Positions 1 through 10,568 of a stretch of 64,000 nt of DNA are shown here, piece after piece. This DNA comes from Elmis aenea (lineage: Eukaryota > Arthropoda > Insecta > Coleoptera > Elmidae). The stretch lies in the NCBI GenBank assembly GCA_947652605.1, contig OX393576.1, forward strand, positions 15,774,575 through 15,838,574. The letters are read 5' to 3'. The position numbers were made by a program, and so were the translations under genes. Each line of letters begins with the position of its first letter. The first letter of the stretch is position 1. The notes beneath the pieces are model-generated. The model saw nothing but the letters and a program-made list of their open reading frames with translations. It made no database searches and was not told where the DNA came from.

Positions 1-313
1 TCATATGTAAATTTATTGCTAAATTATTTCTTTGAACTTAAGTGAATGTCATTTTCTTATCTACAGAAAACAGTTAATTGTAAAATTGTAGGAAATATTT
101 TTTATTTGATTAAACTTAACAGCTATATTTATTGTTTGTTTTATAAAGTTTAATATATTTAATTTCAAGTTGAAAGTTACATTATTAGTGGATCTTAAAA
201 CGCACAAGTAAAACCAGGGAATTTTTTTAATTTCCTTGTGCATCGAAAGTATCAAATACTCCTATCATATTTATTCTTTGTTTTTTGTTGAGTCCATGAT
301 TTTTTTGTTTTAG
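1..313 (+). other. Intron (3' part) of the TMED7-like gene
   Basis: This AT-rich stretch ends in a T-rich tract and TAG at 311-313, a canonical splice acceptor directly before the recognisable p24 exon. No other coding segment is seen here, so the earlier exons (signal peptide, GOLD domain) lie upstream of the window. Confidence 0.75.
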
Positions 314-553
314 TTGGAATCATCTGCACAGGATATCCACAAGGCATTAAATTCAATATTAGATTTTCAAACACATCATAGACTTAGAGAAGCACAGGGA
401 AGAAAACGTGCAGAAGATCTGAACGAGAGAGTTTTGATGTGGTCAGTTTTAGAAACATTAGTTATTTTAACTATAGCCATTTTTCAAGTTGTAGTGCTAA
501 AGAGTTTGTTTAAAGAGAAAAAACCATTTACATTAACAAATAATTTAAAATAA
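314..553 (+). CDS. p24 family cargo receptor TMED7/TMED3-like, last coding exon
   Basis: Partial gene: only the C-terminal 79 codons are inside the window. The product belongs to the p24/emp24 family of type I membrane proteins that cycle between ER and Golgi in COPII and COPI vesicles. Visible in order are the end of the luminal coiled coil, including the subfamily signature HHRLREAQGR and RAEDLN around residues 20-37 of the exon, one transmembrane helix (VLETLVILTIAIFQVVVL, about residues 45-62), and a short cytosolic tail starting LKSLFKEKK. The LREAQGR signature and the MES-like exon start fit TMED7/TMED3 (Drosophila p24-1) rather than TMED1/5 or TMED2. The two lysines are followed by about ten residues, so they are not a terminal KKXX signal. 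The exon starts after the TAG acceptor at 311-313, apparently in phase 0, and ends at TAA 551-553. Confidence 0.88.
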   Translation: MESSAQDIHKALNSILDFQTHHRLREAQGRKRAEDLNERVLMWSVLETLVILTIAIFQVVVLKSLFKEKKPFTLTNNLK

Positions 554-840
554 TTCAGTTTGTAACATATGTTGTGAAAGACAAGTGTGCTTTAAACCTA
601 AGTGTTTTTTAAATAATTGACTGTTTTTGAGGGTTGTTGATTTTCTGAAGCTTTGTAACAGTGGTATAATGTACTTGTTTTGAATGTGGATGTGGTTGCA
701 GTATTTATATTGTTTTATATAGCCCTACAATAAATAGTATAACAAGTGTTGTTTTTATGTAGATGTAAATTTTTCGTTGAAAATTTGTATATGTTGGGTA
801 TGTATTTATGGCTACATAATTGTAAATGTTAAACAATAAA
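554..840 (+). other. 3' UTR of the TMED7-like gene with two poly(A) signals
   Basis: AATAAA hexamers lie at 729-734 and 835-840, 176 and 282 bases after the stop codon. Either could end the transcript. Confidence 0.55.
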
Positions 841-1002
841 CTTTAAATTTATTATTTGATATCTAATTTAAATTTCTTTTCAGTGGTTAACAGGTTTCTG
901 GGTACCTACAAGCAATGTCTTCTGAGCTTAATTTATATTGTTTCTTAATTAATTACCAAGGTAGTAGTTAATGTTATTGGAAGTGACATATGAGCCATTC
1001 AT

Positions 1003-1345
1003 AGGCCAACTCGATTAACTCCACAAAACAAAAAGTAGGGAAAACTGATAGAATAGTAGTCTTTTTTTAAAATTCTTTTTTAAATTTAAATAACCATTGT
1101 AGGATGTATTATTACAGGTGTATCTTTTATATAAAAGTATAAAATACATGAAATAGTATTTCCCAAAAATAATTGTTTTTTTGAAAAAAAAACTAAGTTT
1201 AAATGTTTTGTCGTTTAGTGGTATTAAACCTAATTTTTAAGCAAAGTTATTTTAAATATAAAAAGTTAAGCATCAATCAAGTGCTTTGGCAATAAAATCT
1301 AAAAACATTCAAAAAGTGGAGTTAATCAATTTGGCAACTTTTATG
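1003..1345. mobile_element. Possible small inverted-repeat element
   Basis: GATTAACTCCAC near 1013 is mirrored by GTGGAGTTAATC near 1316, with weaker pairing outwards (GGCCAACT against AGTTGCCA). The right end, including CAATCAAGTGCTTTGGCA, recurs in diverged form at 10073-10140, so this is a dispersed family. No clear target duplication or coding sequence is seen. Confidence 0.4.
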
Positions 1346-1411
1346 AAAAAAAATGCAAAATTTAACTTTTTTTAAAAATATTAATACAACTTACTAATTT
1401 TAAAGTATATA

Positions 1412-2747
1412 CAGGGATGCGCAAAAGTATGGAAACAGACAAATATCTAAAATACTATAGCAGATATAGCAATGAAATTTTGTATCCAAGCGTTATGGTA
1501 TTTTTCGGATTCGATGAAAATATTAAGGTTGCAATGCAACTTTCTATTCAACAGGAAACGAACTTAAACTCTGAAATTTTAAACATCGATAACTCATTTT
1601 TCTTCAATACAACACCCATATATTATTACAGTCTTGTAGAAAATTTGATTCGTCTTTCAAAAACATTAACCATGTTTCATACCTAAAACTAATAATTTCG
1701 AGATATCGCAATTTTTATGTAAAGGCAACGTAATATTTTTGAGTAGGCTATGAAGGAAGACAGCAGTAATTTAGAAACAATTGAAAGATCAAAACAAGAA
1801 AGTTATTATATAATCTTTTCCTCACTTATTTTTGAAATTTTTTATAATGCAGATGTAATTTTACGATTTTTTCGTTTAAATCGAGGTTTTTTAAAATTAT
1901 GCATTTATTCATTGGATCAGTGTGATGGGACAATTACTAAATCCTATAAACTAATTTTTTGTGTTTCTACAATATGATTTTCGGTCCAACCGGTTTCAAC
2001 CCTAACCGTTTTTTTTTTTAAATTTAAAGATACGACTGGTCAGTGACTTGTTTAATCAGCGTTCTTTTCGCGTACTCCTACATTATCAATCAGTTTTGAA
2101 GACTTTAAACGATCAAAATCAATTATATGAAAAATATTGTGGTCCTGATAAGAATACTCGATATACATGTTAGATTGGTAAAATTACATAAAAAACTTCA
2201 ACAATTTCAAAGGAAAAAAACATAACTTTCTCGTTTTTATCTTTCAATTGTCTGTAAAATCATATCGGTGTTGTATTTAAGAAAAATGAGTTATCGATGT
2301 TTAAAATTTCATGAGTATGACCAAGCTTAAAAAACACCCTGTATAATATTTTGTAAATGTTTTTAGCGCAAATTGTAAATTAATCTATTGTTAATATAAT
2401 TTTCAAAGAAACTCTACTGCCTTTTTAAATAACTTTAATATTGAATAAAATTGAAAGTGCTTATCCCTCAAAATTTTCATAAAAATGTAAATTCGGGTTG
2501 ACTTTGGACCCATTTAACCTTATACATTTTTTTAAGTAAATTTTAAGAGGAGTCCAAAAATATACAGGGTGTTCCATTAAAATTTCAAAGTTTGAATTCG
2601 TTTCCGGTTGAACCGGAAGTCGTATTACAACCTTAATATTTTCATCAAATCCGAAAAATACCATAACCCTCAGATACAAAATTTCATTGTTATATCTGCA
2701 ATAGTATTCTAGATATTTGTCTGTTTCCATACTTTTGCGCAGTCCTG
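1412..2747. mobile_element. Foldback DNA element with long inverted arms
   Basis: The left end (CAGGGATGCGCAAAAGTATG, preceded by TA) returns in reverse complement at 2728-2747, and similarity continues inward for hundreds of bases. Both arms translate to the same METDKYL..YY.RY.NEILY..VMVFFGF string on opposite strands, and inner blocks also match (ATCGATAACTCATTTTTC near 1594 against its reverse complement near 2283). An internal CAGGGTGTTCC at about 2566-2576 shows mosaic build. The open frames are by-products of the repeat. The TA flank and CAGGG end fit Tc1/mariner-like non-autonomous elements, but the class is not proven. Confidence 0.75.
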
Positions 2748-3387
2748 TGTAAAGGTGTTTAAAGCAGGTTTATGGAGTTAAAATAAATTATTTGTATACC
2801 CACAATAGAAAAAGAACAAATAAATAAATTATGAATAAACCCATAATCTTAATGAATAAAACATTTAAGTACGCAACATTAAAAACAACTAATTATCAAG
2901 TTATGGTACAAAATGCATATATCAGATTATTAAATAGTGAGTTTCATTTATTTTAGACATTACTTCTTCATTCAACCACAGTGCGTTTTAAATTTTTTTT
3001 TAATGCTCTGCAATGTACCGTTCTGCGTTTTAATATTTAAATGTTTTTCGATTATACAGCAATCATTAAAATACTGTAACAATAGGTCATAAATCTCACT
3101 GGCTTCAGATTGACCCGCTTAATAGTCCAAAGCTAGATTAGTTCTAAATGTACCTACATACTTTATTTGGATATTATTTACAGAAATGAAATAAAGCCAA
3201 TGTTTAAGGAATTAAAAACGTATATTGTATGTAATAAAGTGTTATTAATAAATATTTAGTTAATTAATTAATACATAAATTTTAACTTCACAGGTGTGAT
3301 AAATATTGAATTATTTAAATGTAAAATCTGCAATTATAAAATCATATTTTAATACTATACAATTTAACAAGCTGCTTTACATACTGT
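2748..3387. other. Intergenic and 3' flank of YIPF5
   Basis: AT-rich sequence. A minus-strand AATAAA (TTTATT at 3162-3167) could be the YIPF5 poly(A) signal. Nothing else is recognised. Confidence 0.4.
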
Positions 3388-4268
3388 TTAAAATACCACT
3401 AATAGAGCAAAAACCCCACAAACAAGAGCACAAGGGTAAGCTATTAAGGGTCTTTGCTCACTGTCACCAGACATGGCCACAAATAATCTAGAAGCTGATA
3501 AACTGGACCACATTACGGCAAATATCGCCAAGGCCATACCAACCGGACCATGTAAAGTTAAAAATACACCCAATACTGACAATCCCACGATAGGCAGTAG
3601 GCAATATCCCAATATACTGGCAACACTCGCTAATGTAAAAACTCCATTCATAGAAGTCATTAATGTAAGTAAACAGTACATCATTAAACATGACATAACC
3701 GACAAACCATATATATAACCAAAATGTGCTTTGTTTCCCGATACAAATAGACACATCGCTAACATAAAACAAAATGCTACAGGACCTGCTAAATCTGTAT
3801 CTCTTGTTAAAAAATCTGAATCATCTGCCAAGCTATGACCTCTGAATGGATTTAAAACGGCTAAAGTTTTTTCCAATATGCGATCAGGGTAAATTTCTAG
3901 TTCTTCTAATAATGGTGGTTCATCAAAATCAGAGTGGGACGTAGAATTATTCGGCACATATGAATATGAAGTTTGCATATTTCCATAACTAGATTTTAAA
4001 GATGCATCGGCTAGTGGTTGATTGTAGTACATAGTAGAATCTTGTCCATCAGCAAATGATTGAAAATCTGATATGTTAAAATAAAATTAATGGAATGAAA
4101 AATTTACAAATCGTTTGACATTTTCATAATTTTAATACTAACACATATACACTTACTTAGTTGTTGAGCTTGTAAATTACTGTATTCTGCACCATAATAG
4201 CTTTGCATTGTTGGTGTTTCACCCTGTGTGCCCCAATAGTCTTCATTCATGTTTGTGTAGCCGGACAT
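3388..4268 (-). CDS. YIPF5/Yip1 family Golgi membrane protein (complete, two exons)
   Basis: This is a Yip1-domain protein of the ER exit sites and early Golgi, where family members bind Rab/Ypt GTPases and YIF1. Exon 1 is 4157-4268 (start codon at 4268, donor GTAAGT at 4156-4151); exon 2 is 3388-4067 (acceptor CAG, 4070-4068). The junction falls after the first base of codon 38, keeps frame, and gives 263 residues, near the 257 of human YIPF5. The N terminus MSGYTNMNEDYW matches the conserved MSG.xN.xD start and is Tyr/Gln-rich. The hallmark DEPPLLEELEI lies at about residues 86-96 and DLAGP at 129-133, followed by about five hydrophobic helices with GYIYG and ILGYCLLP motifs up to the C-terminal GVFALLVVF. 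No break or missing motif is seen. It is divergent from SKI8, and the intervening promoter carries a transposon. Confidence 0.95.
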
Positions 4269-4709
4269 ACTCTTGCACAAACTTATGTAAGATAAATTTT
4301 CGTTTTACGTAGATATGTGAATATAATTTACTTAAATAAAAACAATGCGTTTCATACTGTTTAAAAAAGAATTGAATTAAATAGTAAATTTTACAGTATG
4401 ATAACCAGTTGACAATTTAACAACAATTCTGATAATTTTAAACGTCAAACTTGAGAATTTAGATTGTTTTGAGCTGTTGAAATAACCTACTATTTAACAG
4501 GCATAAATCAACAATTCGCGACAAAAATGTAATTGCATAAACAAAACGTTTTCTGTTAATACATTTTATTTAAAATACCTTTTAAATACTATTCAATCGT
4601 GTATCATTTAGTGTAAACTAAATAAATTTCAACGAAATCGTTTTATAGTTAGTTGTAAATATAGTTTGTAGGGTTTATGGATTATAGATGTTGGTTGTGA
4701 CAACAAGTG
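4269..4709. promoter_or_regulatory. YIPF5 5' UTR and proximal promoter
   Basis: This AT-rich stretch lies between the YIPF5 start codon and the left target duplication of the P-like element. With the 48 bases left of SKI8 at 6591-6638 it would form one divergent promoter of roughly 0.5 kb without the insertion. No TATA or initiator motif can be assigned confidently. Confidence 0.45.
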
Positions 4710-4862
4710 ACAAGTACCATAGAAGAAGATAGAATACGAAGTGCCTAAGTAACTGCTTGTTCAGTATTGCGCTACCTGACGGGGGTGGAAAGAACTAACT
4801 AAATTAAGCGGGACTTTTGAAAGTCCACCCAGCTTTCACTTCAAATAAATTCAGAATTAAAA

Positions 4863-4943
4863 CAGTAACTATTCAGTTTTGTTGACATGTTTTTAATTAA
4901 AATTTTTAATTAAAAACATGCCAACAAAACTGAATAGTAACTG
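4863..4943. repeat. 81-bp near-perfect palindrome
   Basis: CAGTAACTATTCAGTTTTGT at the left is mirrored at 4924-4943, with arms of about 40 bases meeting at an AT core. One mismatch is visible (GACATG against CATGCC). It would fold into a long hairpin inside the P-like element. Confidence 0.85.
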
Positions 4944-5499
4944 TATTGAAATTGAAAGACGATGAAATAAAAGAAAAAATATAATTATACATTTATTAAA
5001 TAATATAAAAATTGCAAAAACATTGCACAATTATAAAACACATCATAAATATAAATATACATAATATAAATTATTACAGTAAACGCCGTTTATTGTGATC
5101 ACCTTAATTAAATGATTATATTAAACAGTGATTCTAATAACAAAAAATTAGAAATATATAATGTAGACATGAGAAAAACAAAAAAATTAAGAATGCATTT
5201 AAGAAATTTTTGCTTACCAAATGAACAAATTTAATTTAAAAATCTGCAAAATTTAGGTTAATACAGGAATACACAATATCATAAATGCATCAAAAATTGA
5301 CTCGTAAAGTATGATTCTACGACCAATATGATTTCAACGTTTTAAATTTGATTCTGTAACACGGTTGGTTTAAATAACCAGTTATCATAATATCAAGCGC
5401 TTACTGTATTACAAAAAATAACTTAAAATTAAAAATTTACAATCACTTATGCACAATCTTTTGTTGTAAATAATATGTGCTGCCCTATTTAGTTTATTT

Positions 5500-6252
5500 T
5501 ATTAACATAATTGAAAATTAAAAATCTGCAAAAATTTGATAAAAAAAAGAGCTTCAATCAAATCTTCACGATGAATGTCAAACGGAAAACTTACATGATC
5601 GACAACAAAAGATTTTAACATCATTGAAATTTGTTTTTTATGTAAAATTTATGGTAATAAAAAATGTACATAATTGTATGTAGAACATAAACATGAAATA
5701 AATTTGTCTGAACAATAATTCAGCTGAACTTCCTCGTCATATTGTTTTAAATCCACAAATGCATGTGCAACGGAAAGTTCACCTGAATGTTAGCTAAACA
5801 TACCCTGCAGTCTACAAATTTCGGAATAATGCCCTCAGCAATGAAGCCACTAATATAGCCAATCGTGGCCAACTTTAATGGTTTGGCTTCATCGAAAGTT
5901 TCAAGCACGAAATGTGGTACCCAATCCTCAGGCTCGGGTGACTGTTGAACCCCTCGAGTGATGAAGTGTTGTGGAATGAAAAAGCTTTGACAATTATCAG
6001 CTTCACAATTGGATCCTGGAAAAATTATTTATAATTAACGTTTTGAAATAAGGCCCAAAAGCTGAACACGTTCAATTAATTTATATTTTGGACACCAAAA
6101 ACAATAATGTAATAAACAAAAACAATAAAATTACTTACCCTTTTATACCATCTTTTCAATTTCGTTAACGAACAGTTACATTTGAAACGATTTCTTGATT
6201 TCCAGATTTGAGGACCCACTCTAAATTTCCTAGAACTCATTATAATCTCCAT
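5500..6252 (-). pseudogene. Transposase-like coding remnant of the P-like element
   Basis: A minus-strand segment at 5804-6015 is clearly protein-like, bounded by an acceptor (CCAG before 6015) and a donor (GTATGT at 5803-5798). It reads EADNCQSFFIPQHFITRGVQ, then EDWVPHFVLETFDEAKP and GYISGFIAEGIIPKFVDCR. The GYISGF.A...C motif resembles the zinc-knuckle-like region of P-element/THAP9 transposases. A possible first exon (6139-6252, 38 codons, donor GTAAGT) starts MEIIMSSRKFRVG, but its phase does not match the next segment. Downstream pieces include FVDLKQYDEEVQLNYC near 5680-5760 and VDHVSFPFDIHREDLIEA near 5560-5610, with stops between. It is broken and not expressible as one protein. Family assignment is tentative. 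Confidence 0.5.
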
Positions 6253-6638
6253 TTCACTTTTAATATCACAGCTAGGTCACTAATACGGGTGTAGGATAAT
6301 TAAATCAACATGTTAAACAAGTGTAATACTACTTATTACCGTTATAATCCTTCACAATTTATTATGTAGGAATAAATACAAGCGTTAAATATACGTTAAA
6401 TTTGAAAATGGTTCGCTTCTGGGGTTCGCTTTATGTTTTGTGATGAAAGATTGTTTTCTTTGCTAAAATTGCAAGTCGCCATCTCGCGGGGGTTGCTAAG
6501 AAGCACGGATGTAAATAAAAAAGTTATGGCCCAAGGTCATGTATCTCACTTCGCATACCCTGACAAGTACTCTTCTTCTATGACAAGTACATAACCTTAT
6601 TGTTGTCGGCAAATAAACAGTCTGAATTTTATATTAAA

Positions 6639-8105
6639 ATGGTAAAATTTTTAAATACATTTTACGCACATATTACAAGTGTTTTAATTAACAATAGTTA
6701 GCTTAGTAAATTTATTTTTAGTATTCCTTACTGCACAAAAAAGAGAATGCTCACGATGACAGTATTTGGAGTTGTGGTTGGGGAAGAATTGCTAAGAAAA
6801 AAGATATACACGATCAAGACGGTGATAATTCAAGGTACATCATTAATACATCTGAATTAATTATAAAATCAATTGTGAGCCACGGTTAAATATATTTCAG
6901 GGACTCAATTGCTTCCGAAGATGCTCCGATTGATTATATAGTAACTGGAGGTGTCGACGATTTAGTTAAAGTATGGGATTTACAAGATGATCGACTACAA
7001 ATGAAATATCAGTTGGAAGGTCATTCACTTGGAGTTGTTTCAGTTGCAGTGAGTAATGATGGCAGATGTAAGTTTTCAATAATTGTTATCGGATGAATTA
7101 AAATGAGCTATTTCATTTTAGTGTGTGCATCTAGCTCGTTAGATTCTAGTATGCGAATTTGGGATTTAGAAAAAGGGGAGAAAACTGCAACAATAGATTG
7201 TGGACCTGTTGATTTGTGGGCTGTAGCATTTAGCACAGACGATAAATATATAATTTCTGGATCACATGCTGGTAAAATTACTCTGTACAGCGTAGAAACT
7301 GCTAAACCTGAACAAACTCTTGATACCAGAGGAAAATTCACCCTTAGTATAGCCTATGTGAGTTGATGTTCATATTAATGTTTTAACATCATTTACATTT
7401 AAAAAAAAATAATCAGAATGTTAAAGTAGTACAGGAGAATAAAGATTATATTTTTAGAGTCCTGATGGCAAATACATAGCTAGTGGGGCTATTGATGGCA
7501 TAATCAATATATTTGATGTTACAACAACAAAGTTGTGTCATACGTTAGAAGGCCATGCTATGCCTATTAGGTCGTTGTGCTTCTCTCCGGATTCCCAGTT
7601 TCTCCTTACTGGTTCTGATGATGGACATATGAAACTTTATGATGTGTAAGTAATATTTTTTAAGTTTTTGTTTAAGTTGGGTGTTAAATGTTTAAAATAT
7701 AATTTTTTTCAGGCAACATACAAATATAGTTGTTACGTTATCAGGACATGCTTCATGGGTATTAAGTGTTGGATTTTCACCAGATGGAACCCATTTTGTG
7801 TCGGGTAGCTCTGATAAAACCGTGAAGGTTTGGGAGGTGGCATCCAAACAGTGCATACATACATTTAATGAACATGCTGATCAGGTATTATTTTTAATAT
7901 TTCTATCGTGTTACATATTATGACATTTATATTACATCAAAAAATGAGTAAAAACCTGTTTAATTATCTTTTTTGTTTTGTTAAAATAATGTAACTACAA
8001 ATAATTTATTTTTAGGTATGGGGTGTCAAGTACAGTCCAGATAGTAACAAAATTATGTCCGTATCAGAAGACAAGTGCATAAATATTTATAGTTGTCCTA
8101 TATAG
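6639..8105 (+). CDS. SKI8/WDR61 WD40-repeat protein (complete, seven exons)
   Basis: This WD40 propeller scaffolds the cytoplasmic Ski complex, which feeds the exosome in 3'-5' mRNA decay, and also joins the nuclear Paf1 elongation complex. Exons, all with GT-AG borders: 6639-6641 (start codon only), 6722-6834, 6901-7067, 7122-7357, 7458-7645, 7713-7884 and 8016-8105. They join in frame to 322 residues, against about 305 in human. The N terminus [19 protein letters not shown] matches the family QE.AHDD.IWS start. WD-repeat signatures follow: [31 protein letters not shown], the near-invariant [60 protein letters not shown] and [11 protein letters not shown], ending YSCPI then TAG. Exon 1 contributes only ATG, so translation start and splice donor are fused. 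Confidence 0.96.
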
Positions 8106-8160
8106 TTGTTAATTTTGTAATGTTTTTTTAATAATTGTCAAATAAATGATTTTTTATACG
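8106..8160 (+). other. SKI8 3' UTR and poly(A) signal
   Basis: AATAAA at 8141-8146 lies 36 bases after the stop codon, giving a very short 3' UTR. Confidence 0.7.
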
Positions 8161-8339
8161 TACTGTGTTACATTAAAAACGAATTAATTAAGTTTTTCTA
8201 TATAATTGCAAACTGCAAGCATATCTAATTCAGAAAAAAAAAGTTTAAACCTTCACTAGCTGTTTATAAAATAAATTATTCTATTGTTTTATAAATTTTT
8301 GAAGTTCGTTTGGTTTTACAATATTTTTTGTTCAAAAAA

Positions 8340-9170
8340 ACAGGATTATTATCATTTTTACTAATAAATTGTCTTTTGTCAGTTCTGGTCTAAACAACAT
8401 TTTTAATAACTTAATCATTATAAGATATGATTTGATTTTTATTTCCTTTTTCGATTGAGTTAGTGCAGTATACTTTATAAATTCATATTAGAAACATAAA
8501 TATTGCATTGTTTAATTTTTATTGGATTTTTACTGATACATGTTTTGACGGCTCTGATCCAAAACAAAATATTTAATCACTCAATCGTTGCTGGATATAT
8601 TTTAATTTTTATTTCATTTTTCAATTGAGTTCGTGCAGTATACTTTATAAATTCATATTTGAGACATAAATATTGCGTTGTTTAATTTTTATGGGATTTC
8701 TACTGATACATGTATTTCGATGGCTCTGATCCAAAACAAAATTTTTAATAAGTTCATCGTTACTAGATATATTTTAATTTTTATTTCATTTTTCGATTAA
8801 ATTGATGCAGTTTACTTTATAAATTAATATTTGAAACAAAAATATTGTATCGTTTAATTTTTATTTAATTTCTACTGAAACATATGTTTCGACAGCTCTG
8901 ATTCAAAACAAAATTTTTAATAACTCAATCGTTACCAGATATGGATAGATATTTACTTTCTTTTTCGATTGAGTTAGTGCAGTATACTTTATAAATTCAT
9001 ATTTGATACATAAATATTGCATTTTGTTAATTTTTATTGGTTTTTTACTAATAAATGTGTTTTGACAGTTCTGGTTTAAAACCAAATGTTTAATAACTTA
9101 ATCTTAACCATATTTCTTTAAATTTTTATTGAAGTTTACGATTATCTTGGTAGTGTAAACTGCAGAAATT
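8340..9170. repeat. Tandem array of a ~170-bp unit
   Basis: The phrase GCAGTATACTTTATAAATTC recurs near 8465, 8635, 8806 (one change) and 8978, so the period is about 170-171 bases. A second phrase, near TTTTGACGGCTCTGATCCAAAAC, recurs in step near 8552, 8720, 8890 and 9060. Four fuller units and diverged partial units at both ends are visible. The array starts about 200 bases after the SKI8 poly(A) signal. Confidence 0.85.
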
Positions 9171-9220
9171 AATTTTGTTTGTCATAACAACAATATGTTT
9201 AGCTTTTATTGTAATTCATA

Positions 9221-9549
9221 AATGCAAAACGCAACCCACTTAACACGTTGCGCCTACATAGGTATGCAATATGCTGATCAAAACGCCTACTTTTGTCATT
9301 TTTGGACAACCTGCCCAACTGTTATGTCAAATAAGTTGCATATCTATGTAGGCGTTTTGTGTAGTGGTTGCCTGTCAATAGGCGCAATGTATAGTGGGTT
9401 GCATACTCTACATTACGCCTACATGGATATGTAATCAATTTAACCTCTTTGCTACGCAGGTTGCATAAAAATGCCGAAAGTAGGCGTTTTGCTAAGCACA
9501 TTGCATACATATGTAGGCGCAACCTGCTTAGTGGGTTGCGTTTTGTATT
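9221..9549. mobile_element. 329-bp MITE with long inverted repeats, TA-flanked
   Basis: The left arm starts AATGCAAAACGCAACCCACT and the right arm ends in its near reverse complement at 9530-9549; pairing continues for about 90 bases. TA dinucleotides flank both sides (9219-9220 and 9550-9551), fitting a Tc1/mariner-type target. The inside repeats GTAGGCG and TTGCATA modules in both orientations. No coding sequence. Confidence 0.7.
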
Positions 9550-9551
9550 TA

Positions 9552-10294
9552 AGTAGGCGCCTGTAATCAATAAATATAGAGTAGTATGTTTTAGGCTTTT
9601 CAAGCGAATTCCACACAGATAATTTATTATTGCTACTTAGTAAATAAAAATATAACCTCTAAAAAAATATTTTTTTAATGTAAAAATATCTTACAAACAA
9701 AGCAGAACATTTCTAAGTAAAAAATAAAATAATAACTTTAAATTTATAATACTAAAAGCTAATACTGTTTATTATTGAGCTACTCATTTGCGAATCAATT
9801 AACAATATAAAAAGTAGAAAAAATTAATAAAATAGTATACATTCATTATTAAACTTCATTTTCAATTTTTTTTAAAAATAAACATCGTAAAAATGCATTA
9901 AAACAGGCGTAGCTTTTATCAAACGGCATATAAAATGCATAAACTAGTATACCGATCCCTGGAATAAATGTTTATTCTAAAATAAACAATTTATTATTCG
10001 AGGGTTAATTTTTTTTACATTCAATGCTATTAATCTAATTATTAGGAAAATTTATAAAAAAAAAAAAAACATTAATCAAGTGCTTTGGCACTAAAGTTTT
10101 AAAAAAATTAAAAAGTGGAGTTTATTTCTTTGGCCCATATACGACTAAGTTCTATAATTTTTACAAAAGTTTGTCCAAAAGTAACTAAGCAAAAGAGAGA
10201 GAAAAAAGGTCAGAATAAAAAAAGAGAGTGAACAAAAAGATTGCGGCATAAAAGGACTTGTTTATTTTTAAAAGAGATATTCTAGCAACCCTAG
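9552..10294. other. Intergenic, AT-rich
   Basis: No gene is seen. Positions 10073-10140 match the right end of the element at 1003-1345 (CAAGTGCTTTGGCA then AAAAAGTGGAGTT). A purine-rich run lies near 10190-10230. Confidence 0.4.
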
Positions 10295-10484
10295 CAGGGC
10301 CGGAATAACCAATAGACAAAAACGGCTAATGTGCGAGCCCATAGTTCAGAGGAACTAAATTCGACCCCAAAACAAAATTGCAATTAACAATAAAATTCGC
10401 AAACACCCTCTATAAATGGGTCCCAACTCCCAACGCTAAATTTTGTCTAGAGCCCGATAAAGGTTTTATCGTAATCCGGCGCTG
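10295..10484. mobile_element. Short hAT-like MITE (CAGGGCCGG ends)
   Basis: CAGGGCCGGAATAACC at 10295 faces the reverse complement of CAGCGCCGGATTACG ending at 10484. The start is the same CAGGGCCGG seen on the large hAT at 30847. No 8-bp duplication survives, so this is likely an old copy. Confidence 0.5.
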
Positions 10485-10486
10485 CA

Positions 10487-10568
10487 TAGGGGTGGGTAAT
10501 ATCGAAATTATATCGATATATCGATACCAAAATTATATTGATATTTATCAATATATCGTCCACACCTA
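10487..10568. mobile_element. 82-bp hAT-like miniature element rich in ATCGAT
   Basis: TAGGGGTGGGTAATATCGA at the left pairs with TAGGTGTGGACGATATATTG on the other strand at the right. The core is a run of TATCGATATATCGAT and related palindromes. Flanking octamers (GCGCTGCA and GCTTTACA) agree at only about five positions. Confidence 0.4.

Larger units (their letters stand above)
4718..6582 (-). mobile_element. P-like DNA transposon, degenerate, in the YIPF5/SKI8 promoter
   Basis: The ends CATAGAAGAAGA (4718-4729) and TCTTCTTCTATG (6571-6582) form a perfect 12-bp terminal inverted repeat. They are flanked by the identical octamer ACAAGTAC (4710-4717 and 6583-6590), an 8-bp target duplication. 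After a gap the inverted repeat resumes at CGAAGTG. P elements and hAT elements both make 8-bp duplications; the CA-start ends and the internal coding remnant favour the P superfamily, but this is inference. A third ACAAGTAC at 6563-6570 lies just inside the right end. The element holds minus-strand coding remnants and an 81-bp hairpin. Confidence 0.7.

Noticed and set aside
1417..2730. Paired METDKYL... frames as a gene pair
   Set aside because: They are mirror images from the inverted arms of a foldback; no start context, domain or intact length.
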